Assembly (NCBI RefSeq): GCF_013409505.1
Contig: NZ_JACCBN010000001.1
Span: forward strand, 1,984,001-2,048,000
Direction of reading: 5' to 3'
DNA length: 64,000 nucleotides
Origin: Actinomycetospora corticicola
GTDB taxonomy: Bacteria; Actinomycetota; Actinomycetes; Mycobacteriales; Pseudonocardiaceae
In this document: in pieces, positions 8,671 to 16,410 of the stretch
Position numbering within the stretch: the first letter of the stretch is position 1
Layout of the letters: each line of letters starts with the position of its first letter
Notes under the pieces: generated by a model
Seen by the model: only the letters and a program-made list of their open reading frames with translations
Databases searched by the model: none
What the model was told of the DNA's origin: nothing
Position numbers and translations under genes: made by a program

Positions 8671-9390
8671 TCATCCTCGGGGGGTCGGACGGTCCGGAGT
8701 CTGCCTCACCGTGGCGGTCGCGTCCCACCGCCCACCCAGGACGGGATGCAGACCACACCGCGCCGCGGTTTCGAAGGCCCCCGGATCGGTCCCGCCGAGC
8801 TCGGCCGGCAGCACGCCGAGCAGGGGCGCGCCGGTGACCCGGGGCAGGTCGTCGAGGTTGGTGCGCTCGGCGAGGTCCGGCCCGGCCGGGTAGGCCCCCA
8901 CGACGGTGCCGAGGAGTTCCCGACGGCGGGTCGCGAGGGCCTCCGCGGTCAGCGCGGCGGAGTTGAGGACCCCGAGCCCGGCCGTCGCGACGAGCAGGAC
9001 CGGCAGGTCGAGGTCGGCGAGGGTCTCCCCGTCGTCGTTGAGCCGGACCAGCAGTCCCCCGGCGCCCTCCACGAGGACGAGGTCGGCGGTGACCCCGGCC
9101 AGCGCCCGCTCGACGTCGACGATCCGCAGCGGCGGGAGGCCGGATCGGCGCGCGGCCGTGGCGGGGGCGAGCGGCTCGGGGTAGCGGGCGAGCTCGAGCG
9201 TGGTGACCCGGCCCGCCGTGAGCCGCTCGACGTCCGCGAGGTCGCCCGGCTCCCCCGGCGCGATCCCGGTCTGCGCGGGCTTCACGACGACGACCCGTTC
9301 CCCCGCCGTCGCGGCCAGCGCGGCCACCGCCGCCGTGACGACGGTCTTCCCGACGCCGGTCCCCGTCCCGGTCACGATCATCGTCCGCAC
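8671..9390 (-). CDS. bioD: Dethiobiotin synthetase, BioD
   Basis: 239 aa. It closes the ureido ring of 7,8-diaminopelargonic acid with CO2 and ATP. A P-loop-like motif GTGTGVGKT lies at residues 7-15, then [24 protein letters not shown] (substrate lysine) and [23 protein letters not shown]. First gene of the bioD-bioB-bsaP operon. The GTG at 9390 sits eight bases after a TACGCT box (9399-9404 on the minus strand), supporting a leaderless start. An ATG three codons in (9381) is an alternative. It diverges from the SPFH operon. Confidence 0.94.
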   Translation of the reverse strand: MRTMIVTGTGTGVGKTVVTAAVAALAATAGERVVVVKPAQTGIAPGEPGDLADVERLTAGRVTTLELARYPEPLAPATAARRSGLPPLRIVDVERALAGVTADLVLVEGAGGLLVRLNDDGETLADLDLPVLLVATAGLGVLNSAALTAEALATRRRELLGTVVGAYPAGPDLAERTNLDDLPRVTGAPLLGVLPAELGGTDPGAFETAARCGLHPVLGGRWDATATVRQTPDRPTPRG

Positions 9391-9429
9391 GGGCGGCGAG
9401 CGTAGGCGCTCGCGCCGTCCCCGCCGAAT

Positions 9430-9450
9430 GTGATATCACTTTGATGTCTT
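9430..9450 (+). promoter_or_regulatory. Putative operator of the SPFH/RHH operon
   Basis: Contains the palindrome GTGATATCAC followed by a degenerate copy TGATGTCT. The two TGATATCA-like half-sites begin at 9431 and 9442, eleven bases apart, one helical turn. Ribbon-helix-helix proteins typically bind such phased short repeats, and one is encoded by the second gene of this operon. It is AT-rich, unlike its surroundings. Autoregulation is inferred. Confidence 0.5.
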
Positions 9451-9477
9451 CACGACAGCTCACCCCAGGAGGTCGCC

Positions 9478-10383
9478 ATGTCCACGACGGTGCCGTCGGT
9501 CCCGATCGACATGCCGGAGGCCCGCACGCGGGAGTTCCCGGCACGGGACGTCTCCGGCTGGGGGGTGCTCGGGCTCGCGGTGGTGCTCGTGGTGGCCGCC
9601 GTGGCAGTCGGGATCGGGCTCGGGGCAGGGCCCGGTCCGCTGCTCGCGGTACTCCTCGTGCTGGTCGCGGTCGTGCTCCTGCGGGGTCTGGTGGCGGTGT
9701 CCCCGGGCGAGGCGCGGGTGGTGCAGCTGCTCGGGCGCTACCGGGGCACGGTGCGCACCGAGGGTCTGCGGTGGGTCAACCCGTTCACCACCCGCCGCTC
9801 GCTGTCCACCCGCATCCGCAACCACGAGTCCGACACCACGAAGGTCAACGACCTCGACGGCAACCCGATCGAGATGGCCGCCGTCGTGGTGTGGCGGGTC
9901 GAGGACACGGCGCGGGCGGTGTTCGAGGTCGACGACTTCGTCCGGTTCGTCGACATCCAGACCGAGTCGGCCGTGCGCCACATCGCGGGCTCCTACCCCT
10001 ACGACACGGTGGACACCGACCGCCGCTCGCTTCGGGAGAACGCCGACGAGATCACGGCGATGCTGTCCGCCGAGATCGCGGCCCGGGTGGACTCGGCCGG
10101 CGTGCACGTCATCGAGTCCCGGATCACCCAGCTCTCCTACGCCCCGGAGATCGCGCAGGTCATGCTCATGCGTCAGCAGGCCGGGGCCGTCGTGGCGGCG
10201 CGGAGTCGACTCGTGGAGGGCGCGGTCGGCATGGTCGAGGCGGCGCTGGCCCGGCTGGAGGAACGCGGCACGGTCGACCTCGACGAGGAGCGGAAGGCGA
10301 CGATGGTGTCGAACCTGCTCGTCGTGCTCGCCGGGGACCGCTCCGTCCAGCCCGTGGTCAACGCCGGCTCGCTGTACCAGTAG
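9478..10383 (+). CDS. SPFH/Band 7 domain membrane protein
   Basis: 301 aa. Two hydrophobic stretches at about 22-65 (GVLGLAVVLVVAAVAVGIGLG and LLAVLLVLVAVVLLRGLVAV) anchor it. An SPFH domain follows: SPGEARVVQLLGRYRGTVRTEGLRWVNPF, then NHESDTTKVNDLDGNPIEMAAVVVWRVEDTARAVFEVDDFVRFVDIQTESAVRHIAG. The C-terminal part is helical (AQVMLMRQQAGAVVAARSRLVEGAVGMVEAALARLEERG). SPFH proteins form flotillin/stomatin-like membrane scaffolds. A good ribosome site (AGGAGG) precedes the ATG. The stop abuts the next ATG with no gap, so the two genes are coupled. Confidence 0.88.
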   Translation: MSTTVPSVPIDMPEARTREFPARDVSGWGVLGLAVVLVVAAVAVGIGLGAGPGPLLAVLLVLVAVVLLRGLVAVSPGEARVVQLLGRYRGTVRTEGLRWVNPFTTRRSLSTRIRNHESDTTKVNDLDGNPIEMAAVVVWRVEDTARAVFEVDDFVRFVDIQTESAVRHIAGSYPYDTVDTDRRSLRENADEITAMLSAEIAARVDSAGVHVIESRITQLSYAPEIAQVMLMRQQAGAVVAARSRLVEGAVGMVEAALARLEERGTVDLDEERKATMVSNLLVVLAGDRSVQPVVNAGSLYQ

Positions 10384-10587
10384 ATGGCCGAGCGCAAGAA
10401 GCTGCTCCTCCGCCTCGACCCGGCGGTGCACGACGCGATCGCCCGCTGGGCCGGCGACGACCTGCGCAGCGTCAACGCCCAGATCGAGTTCCTCCTCCGC
10501 CGGGCGCTCGACGACGCCGGCCGCTCGCCCCGGGACGCCCGCCCGATGCGCCGACCGGGCCGTCCGCCGGCGGACGAGGAGTCGTGA
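10384..10587 (+). CDS. Ribbon-helix-helix (Arc/CopG-like) DNA-binding protein
   Basis: 67 aa. KKLLLRLDPAVHDAIARWAGDDLRSVNAQIEFLLRRAL fits the RHH fold: a short beta strand (LLLRLD), then two helices with the conserved N-Q-I-E-F-L-L-R-R pattern of Arc-like repressors. The tail is basic and disordered (GRSPRDARPMRRPGRPP). It starts immediately after the SPFH stop codon. It probably represses its own operon through the TGATATCA repeats 950 bases upstream. No toxin partner is visible, so I do not call it an antitoxin. Confidence 0.82.
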   Translation: MAERKKLLLRLDPAVHDAIARWAGDDLRSVNAQIEFLLRRALDDAGRSPRDARPMRRPGRPPADEES

Positions 10588-10656
10588 GCCCTGCCCGGAT
10601 GAGCAGCGGGCCGCACGGACGCGGGGTCTCCCGCGCGGGCCCGTCGACACGCCGGA

Positions 10657-10711
10657 CAGTTGATCATGCCGAGCGCGACGTCCCGGGCGTCGCGCTCGGC
10701 ATGATCAACTG
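10657..10711. terminator. 24-bp perfect inverted repeat downstream of the SPFH operon
   Basis: The left arm begins CAGTTGATCATGCCGAGCGC (10657-10680) and is matched exactly by its complement at 10688-10711 across a 7-base TCCCGGG loop. A perfect 24-bp stem this long is stronger than a normal intrinsic terminator. It could equally be a mobile REP-like palindrome. It lies 70 bases after the RHH stop. Confidence 0.6.
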
Positions 10712-10827
10712 CCTAGCTTCGGGCGGCCGGTGTCCTCGGGCGGATTGTCTGCCCGTAGATCTCGTCGAGCGGACCGAAGCGCTCGCTGGGCGAGCACTTC
10801 GCTCGGCTCGTTCCGATCTTGAGAGCT

Positions 10828-10950
10828 CGTTCCGAGCGAAGGGTCCCCTCGTGCGGTAGAGCCGCAGGGGCGCCCACCGCGAAGGGGCCGCACTGACGGT
10901 GGGCGCCCACGGCCCGACTATTCGAGCGAGGGGGCCCTTCGCTCGGGAAC
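10828..10950. repeat. MITE-like composite palindrome
   Basis: The arms around 10828-10850 and 10925-10950 are imperfect inverted copies of GTTCCGAGCGAAGGG followed by CCCCTCG. They enclose two nested hairpins. The total length of about 125 bp with terminal inverted repeats and no coding capacity is the layout of a MITE or REP element. The identity is inferred, since no transposase or duplicated target was found. Confidence 0.4.
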
Positions 10951-10961
10951 GGCGGGACCGG

Positions 10962-12365
10962 TCAGTCCCGGCCCAGCACCACCCCGCCGCACCAGGCCTC
11001 GTCGTCCCAGGACCCGGCGTCGGGAGCGCTCCGGGGCAGGCAGCAGTCGCGGGCGAGCAGGTCGGCCGTGGTCTCCCGGCGGACCAGCACCCGGGCGACC
11101 CCGTCGCGCACGCCGACCAGGGGCGGGCGGCCCACGAGGTTGTACGACGACGCCATCGCGTGGTGGTAGGCGCCGGTCCCGGGCACGGCGATCACGTCGC
11201 CGACCGTCACGTCCTCGGGCAGCGCCACGTCGCGGGCGAGGACGTCGCCGGCCTCGCAGTAGCGGCCGACCACGGTGGCGGGCCGCCACGCCGCGCAGGT
11301 CGTGCGGCCGACGAGGTGGGCGTCGTAGGCCGCGCCGTAGAGCGCAACGCGCGGGTTGTCGCCCATCCCGCCGTCGACCGCGACGAACCACCGGCCGCTG
11401 CCCGCGCACTTCGTGGCCTGCACGCGGTACAGCGTCACCCCGGCGCGCGCGACGATCGCCCGCCCCGGCTCCACCCCGAGGCGCAGCGGCGCCAGCCCGC
11501 GCGACGAGCAGCCGCGCGCGATCGCCCCGGTGACCCGGCGGGCGAAGCCCGCGACGTCGAACGGGGTCCCGCCGGTGACGGCGTGCCCGCCCCCGAGGTC
11601 GAGTTCCGTCAACGCGACGGGCAGCTCGGCGGCGAGGTCGAGGAGCGGGTCGACGGCCCGCTCCCACACGGCGGTGTCGGCGATCTGCGACCCGAGGTGG
11701 CAGTGCAGCCCCACCAGCCGCAGGGCCCGGCGCCCCGCGATCGCCGCGGCCACCGCCGCCGCCCGGCCGCCGGCGAGGGGGACGCCGAACTTCTGGTCGT
11801 CGCCGCCGGTGCGGATCGCCGGGTGCCCGCCCGCGTCGACGCCGGGCGCGATCCGCAGGAGCACGTCGACCACCCGACGGTGCCGGGCGGCCACCGCCGC
11901 GAGCCGGTCGGCCACGTCGAGGGAGTCGACCACGACCCGCCCCACCCGCGCGGTCACCGCCGCGTCCAGCTCCGCCTCGGTCGGCGCGTTGCCGTGCACG
12001 ACGATGCGGTCCGCGGGCATCCCGGCCCGCAGCGCGAGGGCGAGCTCGCCGCCGCTGCACACGTCCAGCCGCACGCCCGCCTCCACGAGCAGCGGCACCA
12101 GCCCGGCGCACAGCAGGGCCTTGCCGGCGTACGCGACGTCGGCGTCGGGGAGCGCGACGCGGTAGGCCCGCAGGCGGGCGGCGACGTCGTCGAGGTCCAG
12201 CACGGTCGCCGGGGTGCCGAACCGGGCGGCGAGCTCCGTGAGGGCCGCTCCCCCGACGGCGAGGTCGCCGCCCGGGGCGGGCGCGGTGGTCAGCGGCCAG
12301 GCCGCCGGGTCGACGTGCTGGTAGAGCGTGCTGCGCAGGCTCGGGATCACCGTCTCCAGGGTCAC
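10962..12365 (-). CDS. lysA: Diaminopimelate decarboxylase family protein, LysA
   Basis: 467 aa. A fold-type III PLP enzyme, expected to decarboxylate meso-diaminopimelate to L-lysine. The PLP lysine is K82 (VAYAGKALL). Other marks are LVGLHCHLGSQI, LDLGGGHAV, GVEPGRAIVARAG, the catalytic GRYCEAGDVL and GAYHHAMASSYNLVGRP. The N-terminal 35 residues and C-terminal 20 residues are longer than usual, and the tail SAPDAGSW is encoded by a dispersed repeat. It lies downstream of bioF and a zinc-ribbon gene, not next to argS-hom-thr genes, so the genome may have another copy. Specificity for other basic amino acids is not excluded. Confidence 0.85.
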   Translation of the reverse strand: MTLETVIPSLRSTLYQHVDPAAWPLTTAPAPGGDLAVGGAALTELAARFGTPATVLDLDDVAARLRAYRVALPDADVAYAGKALLCAGLVPLLVEAGVRLDVCSGGELALALRAGMPADRIVVHGNAPTEAELDAAVTARVGRVVVDSLDVADRLAAVAARHRRVVDVLLRIAPGVDAGGHPAIRTGGDDQKFGVPLAGGRAAAVAAAIAGRRALRLVGLHCHLGSQIADTAVWERAVDPLLDLAAELPVALTELDLGGGHAVTGGTPFDVAGFARRVTGAIARGCSSRGLAPLRLGVEPGRAIVARAGVTLYRVQATKCAGSGRWFVAVDGGMGDNPRVALYGAAYDAHLVGRTTCAAWRPATVVGRYCEAGDVLARDVALPEDVTVGDVIAVPGTGAYHHAMASSYNLVGRPPLVGVRDGVARVLVRRETTADLLARDCCLPRSAPDAGSWDDEAWCGGVVLGRD

Positions 12366-12453
12366 GACGACGAGCCTGCGGTCACCTCCGGCGCCGCGGC
12401 GCGGTCGTGGACGCGGCGTTCACGACGGCGGGTCGGGCTTTGACGGGTCGGAT

Positions 12454-12657
12454 CTACAGCCAGTCGCGCACGCGCACGGCGTTCGGGTCCGCCGCCGGAC
12501 GCTCGGCGGCCTCGACGTCCGGGCGCGGCGTGCCGTCGACGTCGTGCACCGCGCCGCAGCACCGGCAGCGCAGGTAGTCGGCGGCCTCGGCCAGCGGGCG
12601 ACGGCAGCGGCCACAGTGCCAGAGCCGGAACGCCTGGCGGCTGTCCGTGACGGTCAC
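12454..12657 (-). CDS. Small zinc-ribbon protein
   Basis: 67 aa. Two CxxC knuckles, WHCGRCRRPL and LRCRCCGAVHDV (four cysteines about 15 residues apart), form a rubredoxin-like zinc ribbon. A tail DPNAVRVRDWL follows. A strong ribosome site (GAGGAGGAG) precedes the GTG. It sits 21 bases after bioF and 88 bases before lysA on the same strand. No specific function is recognised. It may bind nucleic acid or a protein partner, like other orphan zinc ribbons. Confidence 0.7.
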   Translation of the reverse strand: MTVTDSRQAFRLWHCGRCRRPLAEAADYLRCRCCGAVHDVDGTPRPDVEAAERPAADPNAVRVRDWL

Positions 12658-12678
12658 GCCGATCTCCTCCTCATCGAT

Positions 12679-13887
12679 TCAGTACTGCTCGGTCCAGGAT
12701 GCCATCCCGGGTCGCGCCGAACGCGCCGGGGACCCGCCCACGATCGGGCCGAGGACCTCGTGCAGCACCCGGTCGACCAGCGCGAGGTCGTCCGCGGAGA
12801 GGTCCGCCCGCGCCGTGAGCCGCAGCCGTGAGGTGCCCTCGGGGACCGACGGCGGGCGGAAGCAGCCCGCCCGCAGCCCGGCGTCGGCGCAGGCGTCCCG
12901 TGCGGCGACGGCGAGGTCGGGCTCCCCGAGGACCACCGGCACCATCGCGGCCGTCGGCTCCGCGACGCCGAGGGTCGGCGCCGCGGACCGTGCCGACGCG
13001 GCGACCGTGGCGGCCGCGTGGTGCAGCGCCGTCACGCGGTCCGGCTCGGCCCGCAGCACGCCGAGCGCGGCCAGGGCGGCGCCGACGCTGGTCGGGGCGA
13101 GCCCGGTGTCGAAGATGAACGCCCGGGCGGCGTCGACGAGGTGCGCGATCACGGCGTCCGAGCCCAGCACCACCCCGCCCTGCGACCCGAGGGACTTCGA
13201 CAGGGTCGCCGTCGTCACGACGTCGGGCTCCGCCGCCAGTCCCGCCTCCGCGACCAGTCCCGCACCCGCCGGGCCCCGGACGCCGAGCCCGTGCGCGTCG
13301 TCGACCAGCAGCAGCGCCCCCCGCGCCCGGCACACGGCGTGCAGCTCGACCAGCGGGGCGAGCCCGCCGTCGACGGAGTCCACCCCGTCGGTGACCACCA
13401 GCCGTCGCGTCTCCGGCGCGTCCGCGAGCACCGCGTCGACCTCGCTCGGCACCGCGCAGCGGCCGACGACGACCCGCGCGCGGGAGAGCCGTGCCGCGTC
13501 CACGAGCGAGGCGTGCGCGGCGACGTCGCTGACCACCACCGCGCCCCGGCCGGACAGCGCGGTCACCGCACCGAGGTTCGCCGTGTAGCCGCTGGAGAAG
13601 ACCAGGGCGTCGGGGGCGCCGACGAAGTCCGCGAGGTCCGCCTCGAGCTCGGCGTGCAGCCGCGTCGAGCCGGTGACCAGCCGCGATCCGGTGGACCCGG
13701 CGCCCCACGTGCGGGCGGCCGCCACCGCGCCCTCGACCACGCGGGGGTCGCGGGCGAGGCCGAGGTAGTCGTTCGACGCGAGGTCGACGAGGGGCTCGAC
13801 CACGTCGCGCGGGGACAGCACGCGGCGCAGGCCGGCCGCCCGCCGGTCACGCGCGGTCTCGGCCAGCCAGGCGAGGGGATCGTCCAC
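12679..13887 (-). CDS. bioF: 8-amino-7-oxononanoate synthase, BioF
   Basis: 402 aa. A PLP-dependent alpha-oxoamine synthase joining L-alanine and pimeloyl-ACP/CoA. The PLP lysine is K231 (TATLSKSLGSQGG). DLASNDYLGLARDPRV, WGAGSTGSRLVTGSTRLHAELE and LLLVDDAHGLGVRGPAGAG are family signatures. I prefer the GTG at 13887 because a TAGGCT box (13896-13901, minus strand) lies eight bases upstream, the leaderless pattern also seen at bioA and bioD. A longer form from an ATG at 13911 would run through that promoter. It is the head of a bioF-zinc ribbon-lysA unit. Confidence 0.93.
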   Translation of the reverse strand: MDDPLAWLAETARDRRAAGLRRVLSPRDVVEPLVDLASNDYLGLARDPRVVEGAVAAARTWGAGSTGSRLVTGSTRLHAELEADLADFVGAPDALVFSSGYTANLGAVTALSGRGAVVVSDVAAHASLVDAARLSRARVVVGRCAVPSEVDAVLADAPETRRLVVTDGVDSVDGGLAPLVELHAVCRARGALLLVDDAHGLGVRGPAGAGLVAEAGLAAEPDVVTTATLSKSLGSQGGVVLGSDAVIAHLVDAARAFIFDTGLAPTSVGAALAALGVLRAEPDRVTALHHAAATVAASARSAAPTLGVAEPTAAMVPVVLGEPDLAVAARDACADAGLRAGCFRPPSVPEGTSRLRLTARADLSADDLALVDRVLHEVLGPIVGGSPARSARPGMASWTEQY

Positions 13888-13915
13888 GGACGGACAGCCT
13901 AGGCACTCCATCCGC

Positions 13916-13934
13916 ACCGACCCGGCGTCGGGAA
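13916..13934. repeat. Short dispersed palindrome upstream of bioF
   Basis: On the minus strand it reads TTCCCGACGCCGGGTCGGT, with an internal CCGAC/GTCGG hairpin. Similar cores are found at 11013-11026, 23576-23598, 24961-24984, 19175-19193, 21051-21066 and 29655-29674. Here it sits in the -35 region of the bioF promoter. Confidence 0.55.
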
Positions 13935-13943
13935 CCTCCCGGG

Positions 13944-14000
13944 ATGGCAGGAAAGCGTCGTTGCCGTCACCGGACGACAGCAACGACGCTCCGCTGCCAT
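13944..14000 (-). terminator. Strong hairpin terminator after the SulP-carbonic anhydrase gene
   Basis: Arms at 13944-13964 and 13980-14000 pair over 21 bases with a three-base internal mismatch (ATGGCAG, then AGCGTCGTTGC). The loop is about 15 bases. It starts 10 bases beyond the SulP-CA stop codon and precedes the bioF promoter. Confidence 0.7.
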
Positions 14001-14010
14001 GGGGGTGGGG

Positions 14011-16410
14011 TCAGCCGCTCGCCGGGAACGCGGTGGTCGCCGGCTCGGGGCGGGTCGCGGTGGCCCCCGCGCCGAGGCGGTCGCCCGAGGCGGGGACGAA
14101 CCGGTCGCCGTCGAGGACGTGCATCCGGGCGGTCGGGATGTCGAAGAACAGCCCGACCAGGCGGACGCGGCCCTCGGCCACGGCGGTCGCGACGCCCGGG
14201 TGCCGGGCGAGGCGGTCGAGCTGGACCGCGACGTTGACCATGGCGAGCTGGTCGACGTCGCCCCAGCCCCCGGAGCGGGCGTGTTCGCCGACCGGGTGCT
14301 TCGCCGCCCAGCGGGCCTTCGACTCCTTCGCCCCGGTGAGCCAGCGGCCGAGGGCGGTGTCGCCGGGGACGTCCCGGCCGACCGCCTGCATGGCGCCGCA
14401 GCCGGAGTGCCCGCAGACCACGAGGGTCGGGACGTGCAGGGCGTCGAGGGCGTACTCCAGCGTCGCGCCGACCGAGTCGTCGGCCTCGGTGCCGAGCGGG
14501 GCGAGATTGCCGACGTTGCGGACCGTGAACAGGTCGCCCGGGCCGGACGAGGTGAGCACGTTGGGCACGACCCGCGAGTCGCTGCACGTGAGGAACCACG
14601 CGTGCGGGGCCTGCCCGTCGGCGAGGTCGGACAGGTACGGCGCGACGAGGCCCGCCGCCCGGCGGTGGTACTCGCGCAGGCCGGTGAGGATCGGGTCGGC
14701 GTCGTCGGAGTGCGCGTGGCCGTCGTGCTCGTGGTGGCCGTGGCCCCAGCCCTCGCCGTAGGTCGCGTCGTGCCGGGCCTGCCACACCGACCACGGCGAG
14801 AGGAACCGTGGCACGGGGCCGGGGCGCCGGTCGCCGGGGCCGCCGGCGGTCGACTCGCGGCGGGCGACCAGACCCATCGTCCCGACCTCGTCGATCCGCA
14901 CCGTGCCCCCGGCGAGGCGGTGGCGGTCCTCCCACTCCGAGAGGTGGTCGTAGGCGGCGTGGTCGAGGTAGTCGGTGACGAGATCGACGACGACGTCGGC
15001 GCCCTCGGGAATCTGCGCGAGGCGGCGCGAGAGGCGCGGCACCGAGAGGAAGCACAGCGCGCCCTCGACGACGACGTGCCAGGTGCCGCCCTCCTTGCGC
15101 CAGGAACTCGACGGTCCGGTGTCACCGGGGCGGGGCTCCTGGACCTCGATCGACGCCCACACCACGCGGCGGAGCACCATCAGCAGGGCGAGGCCGAGCC
15201 CGACGAGGACACCGGTGAGCAGGTCGATGAAGACCACGCCGAGGATCGTCACGACGTACACCGGCAGCTCGCCGTGGCGGTGCAGCTCCCGCATGTGGCC
15301 GACGTTGACCAGCTTCGTGCCGATGTGGACCAGGAGCCCGGCCAGCACGGCCATCGGGATCTGCTGGACGAGGCCGAGCAGGGCCACCGAGAAGACCACG
15401 ACCCACACGCCGTGCAGGATCGCCGAGACGCGGGTGCGCCCGCCCGCGGCGACGTTGGTCGAGCTGCGGACGATGACGCCGGTGATCGGCAGGCCGCCGA
15501 GGAGACCGGAGAGGGTGTTGCCCGCGCCCTGGCCGACGAGCTCGCGGTCGAGGTTCGTCTGCGAGCCCGGGCGCATCCGGTCGACGGCGACGGCGGAGAG
15601 CAGGCTCTCGATCGACGCGATGATCGCGACGGTGAGGACGCCGACGAGCACGCCACCGAGGTCGGACGTCGGCAGGATCGGCAGGGCGATCGCGTCGAGG
15701 ACGTCGCCGCCGATCTCGACCCGGACGACGGGGAGCGCGAACACCGACGCGACGACGGTCAGGGCGACGACGGCGAGCAACGGCGCCGGGATGCCGCGGA
15801 GCCAGGACGGCACCGCCTTCGGCAGCTTCGGCCACGCCAGCAGGACCGCGATGACGGCGAGTCCGAGCAGGGTGGCCGGGCCGGACGCGGAGAGCAGCTG
15901 CCCGGGCAGCGCGATCACGTTCGCGAACGCGTCGCCCTGCTGCTCGCCGCCGAGGACGACGTGCAGCTGGCCGAGCACGATCGTCACGCCGATGCCGGCG
16001 AGCATCCCGTGCACGACGGCGGGCGAGATCGCCAGCGCGGCCCGGCCCACCCGCGTGAGGCCGAAGACGATCTGCAGCAGACCGGCGGCCACCGTGATGG
16101 CGCACGTGACGCCCCAGCCGAAGCGGTTGACCAGGTCGGCCACGATGACGGTCAGGCCCGCGGCGGGTCCGCTGACCTGCAGCGCGGAGCCGCCGAGCGC
16201 GCCGGCGACGATGCCCCCGACGGCGGCGGCGATGAGGCCCGCGGTGAGCGGCGCGTCCGAGGCCACGGCGATGCCGAGCGAGAGCGGCACGGCGACCAGG
16301 AACACCACCAGCGAGGCCGGCAGGTCGTAGCGGATGTTCTCGCGCAGGCTCGTCAGGGCTCCGGCGAGGCCGGACGCCGGGGTCGGCGGGGATGAGGGGG
16401 GAGCGCTCAT
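14011..16410 (-). CDS. SulP-family anion transporter fused to a beta-carbonic anhydrase
   Basis: 799 aa. Residues about 25-420 are an SulP transporter with 10-12 membrane helices (LPASLVVFLVAVPLSLGIA, QVSGPAAGLTVIVADLV). A STAS-like segment follows (WHVVVEGALCFLSVPRLSRRL). Residues about 575-780 are a beta-carbonic anhydrase with zinc ligands C609 (CSDSR) and H668/C671 (CGHSGCGAMQ). Between them is a histidine-rich linker (GHGHHEHDGHAHSDD, 556-570). The fusion suggests bicarbonate uptake coupled to CO2/HCO3 interconversion at the membrane. Sulfate transport cannot be excluded. A candidate phosphate-response box lies upstream. Confidence 0.93.
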   Translation of the reverse strand: MSAPPSSPPTPASGLAGALTSLRENIRYDLPASLVVFLVAVPLSLGIAVASDAPLTAGLIAAAVGGIVAGALGGSALQVSGPAAGLTVIVADLVNRFGWGVTCAITVAAGLLQIVFGLTRVGRAALAISPAVVHGMLAGIGVTIVLGQLHVVLGGEQQGDAFANVIALPGQLLSASGPATLLGLAVIAVLLAWPKLPKAVPSWLRGIPAPLLAVVALTVVASVFALPVVRVEIGGDVLDAIALPILPTSDLGGVLVGVLTVAIIASIESLLSAVAVDRMRPGSQTNLDRELVGQGAGNTLSGLLGGLPITGVIVRSSTNVAAGGRTRVSAILHGVWVVVFSVALLGLVQQIPMAVLAGLLVHIGTKLVNVGHMRELHRHGELPVYVVTILGVVFIDLLTGVLVGLGLALLMVLRRVVWASIEVQEPRPGDTGPSSSWRKEGGTWHVVVEGALCFLSVPRLSRRLAQIPEGADVVVDLVTDYLDHAAYDHLSEWEDRHRLAGGTVRIDEVGTMGLVARRESTAGGPGDRRPGPVPRFLSPWSVWQARHDATYGEGWGHGHHEHDGHAHSDDADPILTGLREYHRRAAGLVAPYLSDLADGQAPHAWFLTCSDSRVVPNVLTSSGPGDLFTVRNVGNLAPLGTEADDSVGATLEYALDALHVPTLVVCGHSGCGAMQAVGRDVPGDTALGRWLTGAKESKARWAAKHPVGEHARSGGWGDVDQLAMVNVAVQLDRLARHPGVATAVAEGRVRLVGLFFDIPTARMHVLDGDRFVPASGDRLGAGATATRPEPATTAFPASG

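Larger units (their letters stand above)
10588..10961. other. Palindrome-rich intergenic region (374 bp), no gene
   Basis: No credible coding sequence. It holds a 24-bp perfect stem (10657-10711), a small hairpin TGCGG/CCGCA (10852-10866), a 12-bp stem GGGCGCCCACCG/CGGTGGGCGCCC (10868-10908), and an imperfect outer inverted repeat around GAGCGAAGGG (10833-10843 against 10935-10945). The region separates the plus-strand SPFH operon from minus-strand lysA and so must hold terminators for both. The number of stacked palindromes exceeds that need. Confidence 0.7.

Noticed and set aside
10384..10587. RHH protein as an antitoxin of a type II system
   Set aside because: The neighbour is an SPFH membrane protein, not a toxin of the RelE, MazF or PIN type, and no small second ORF is present.
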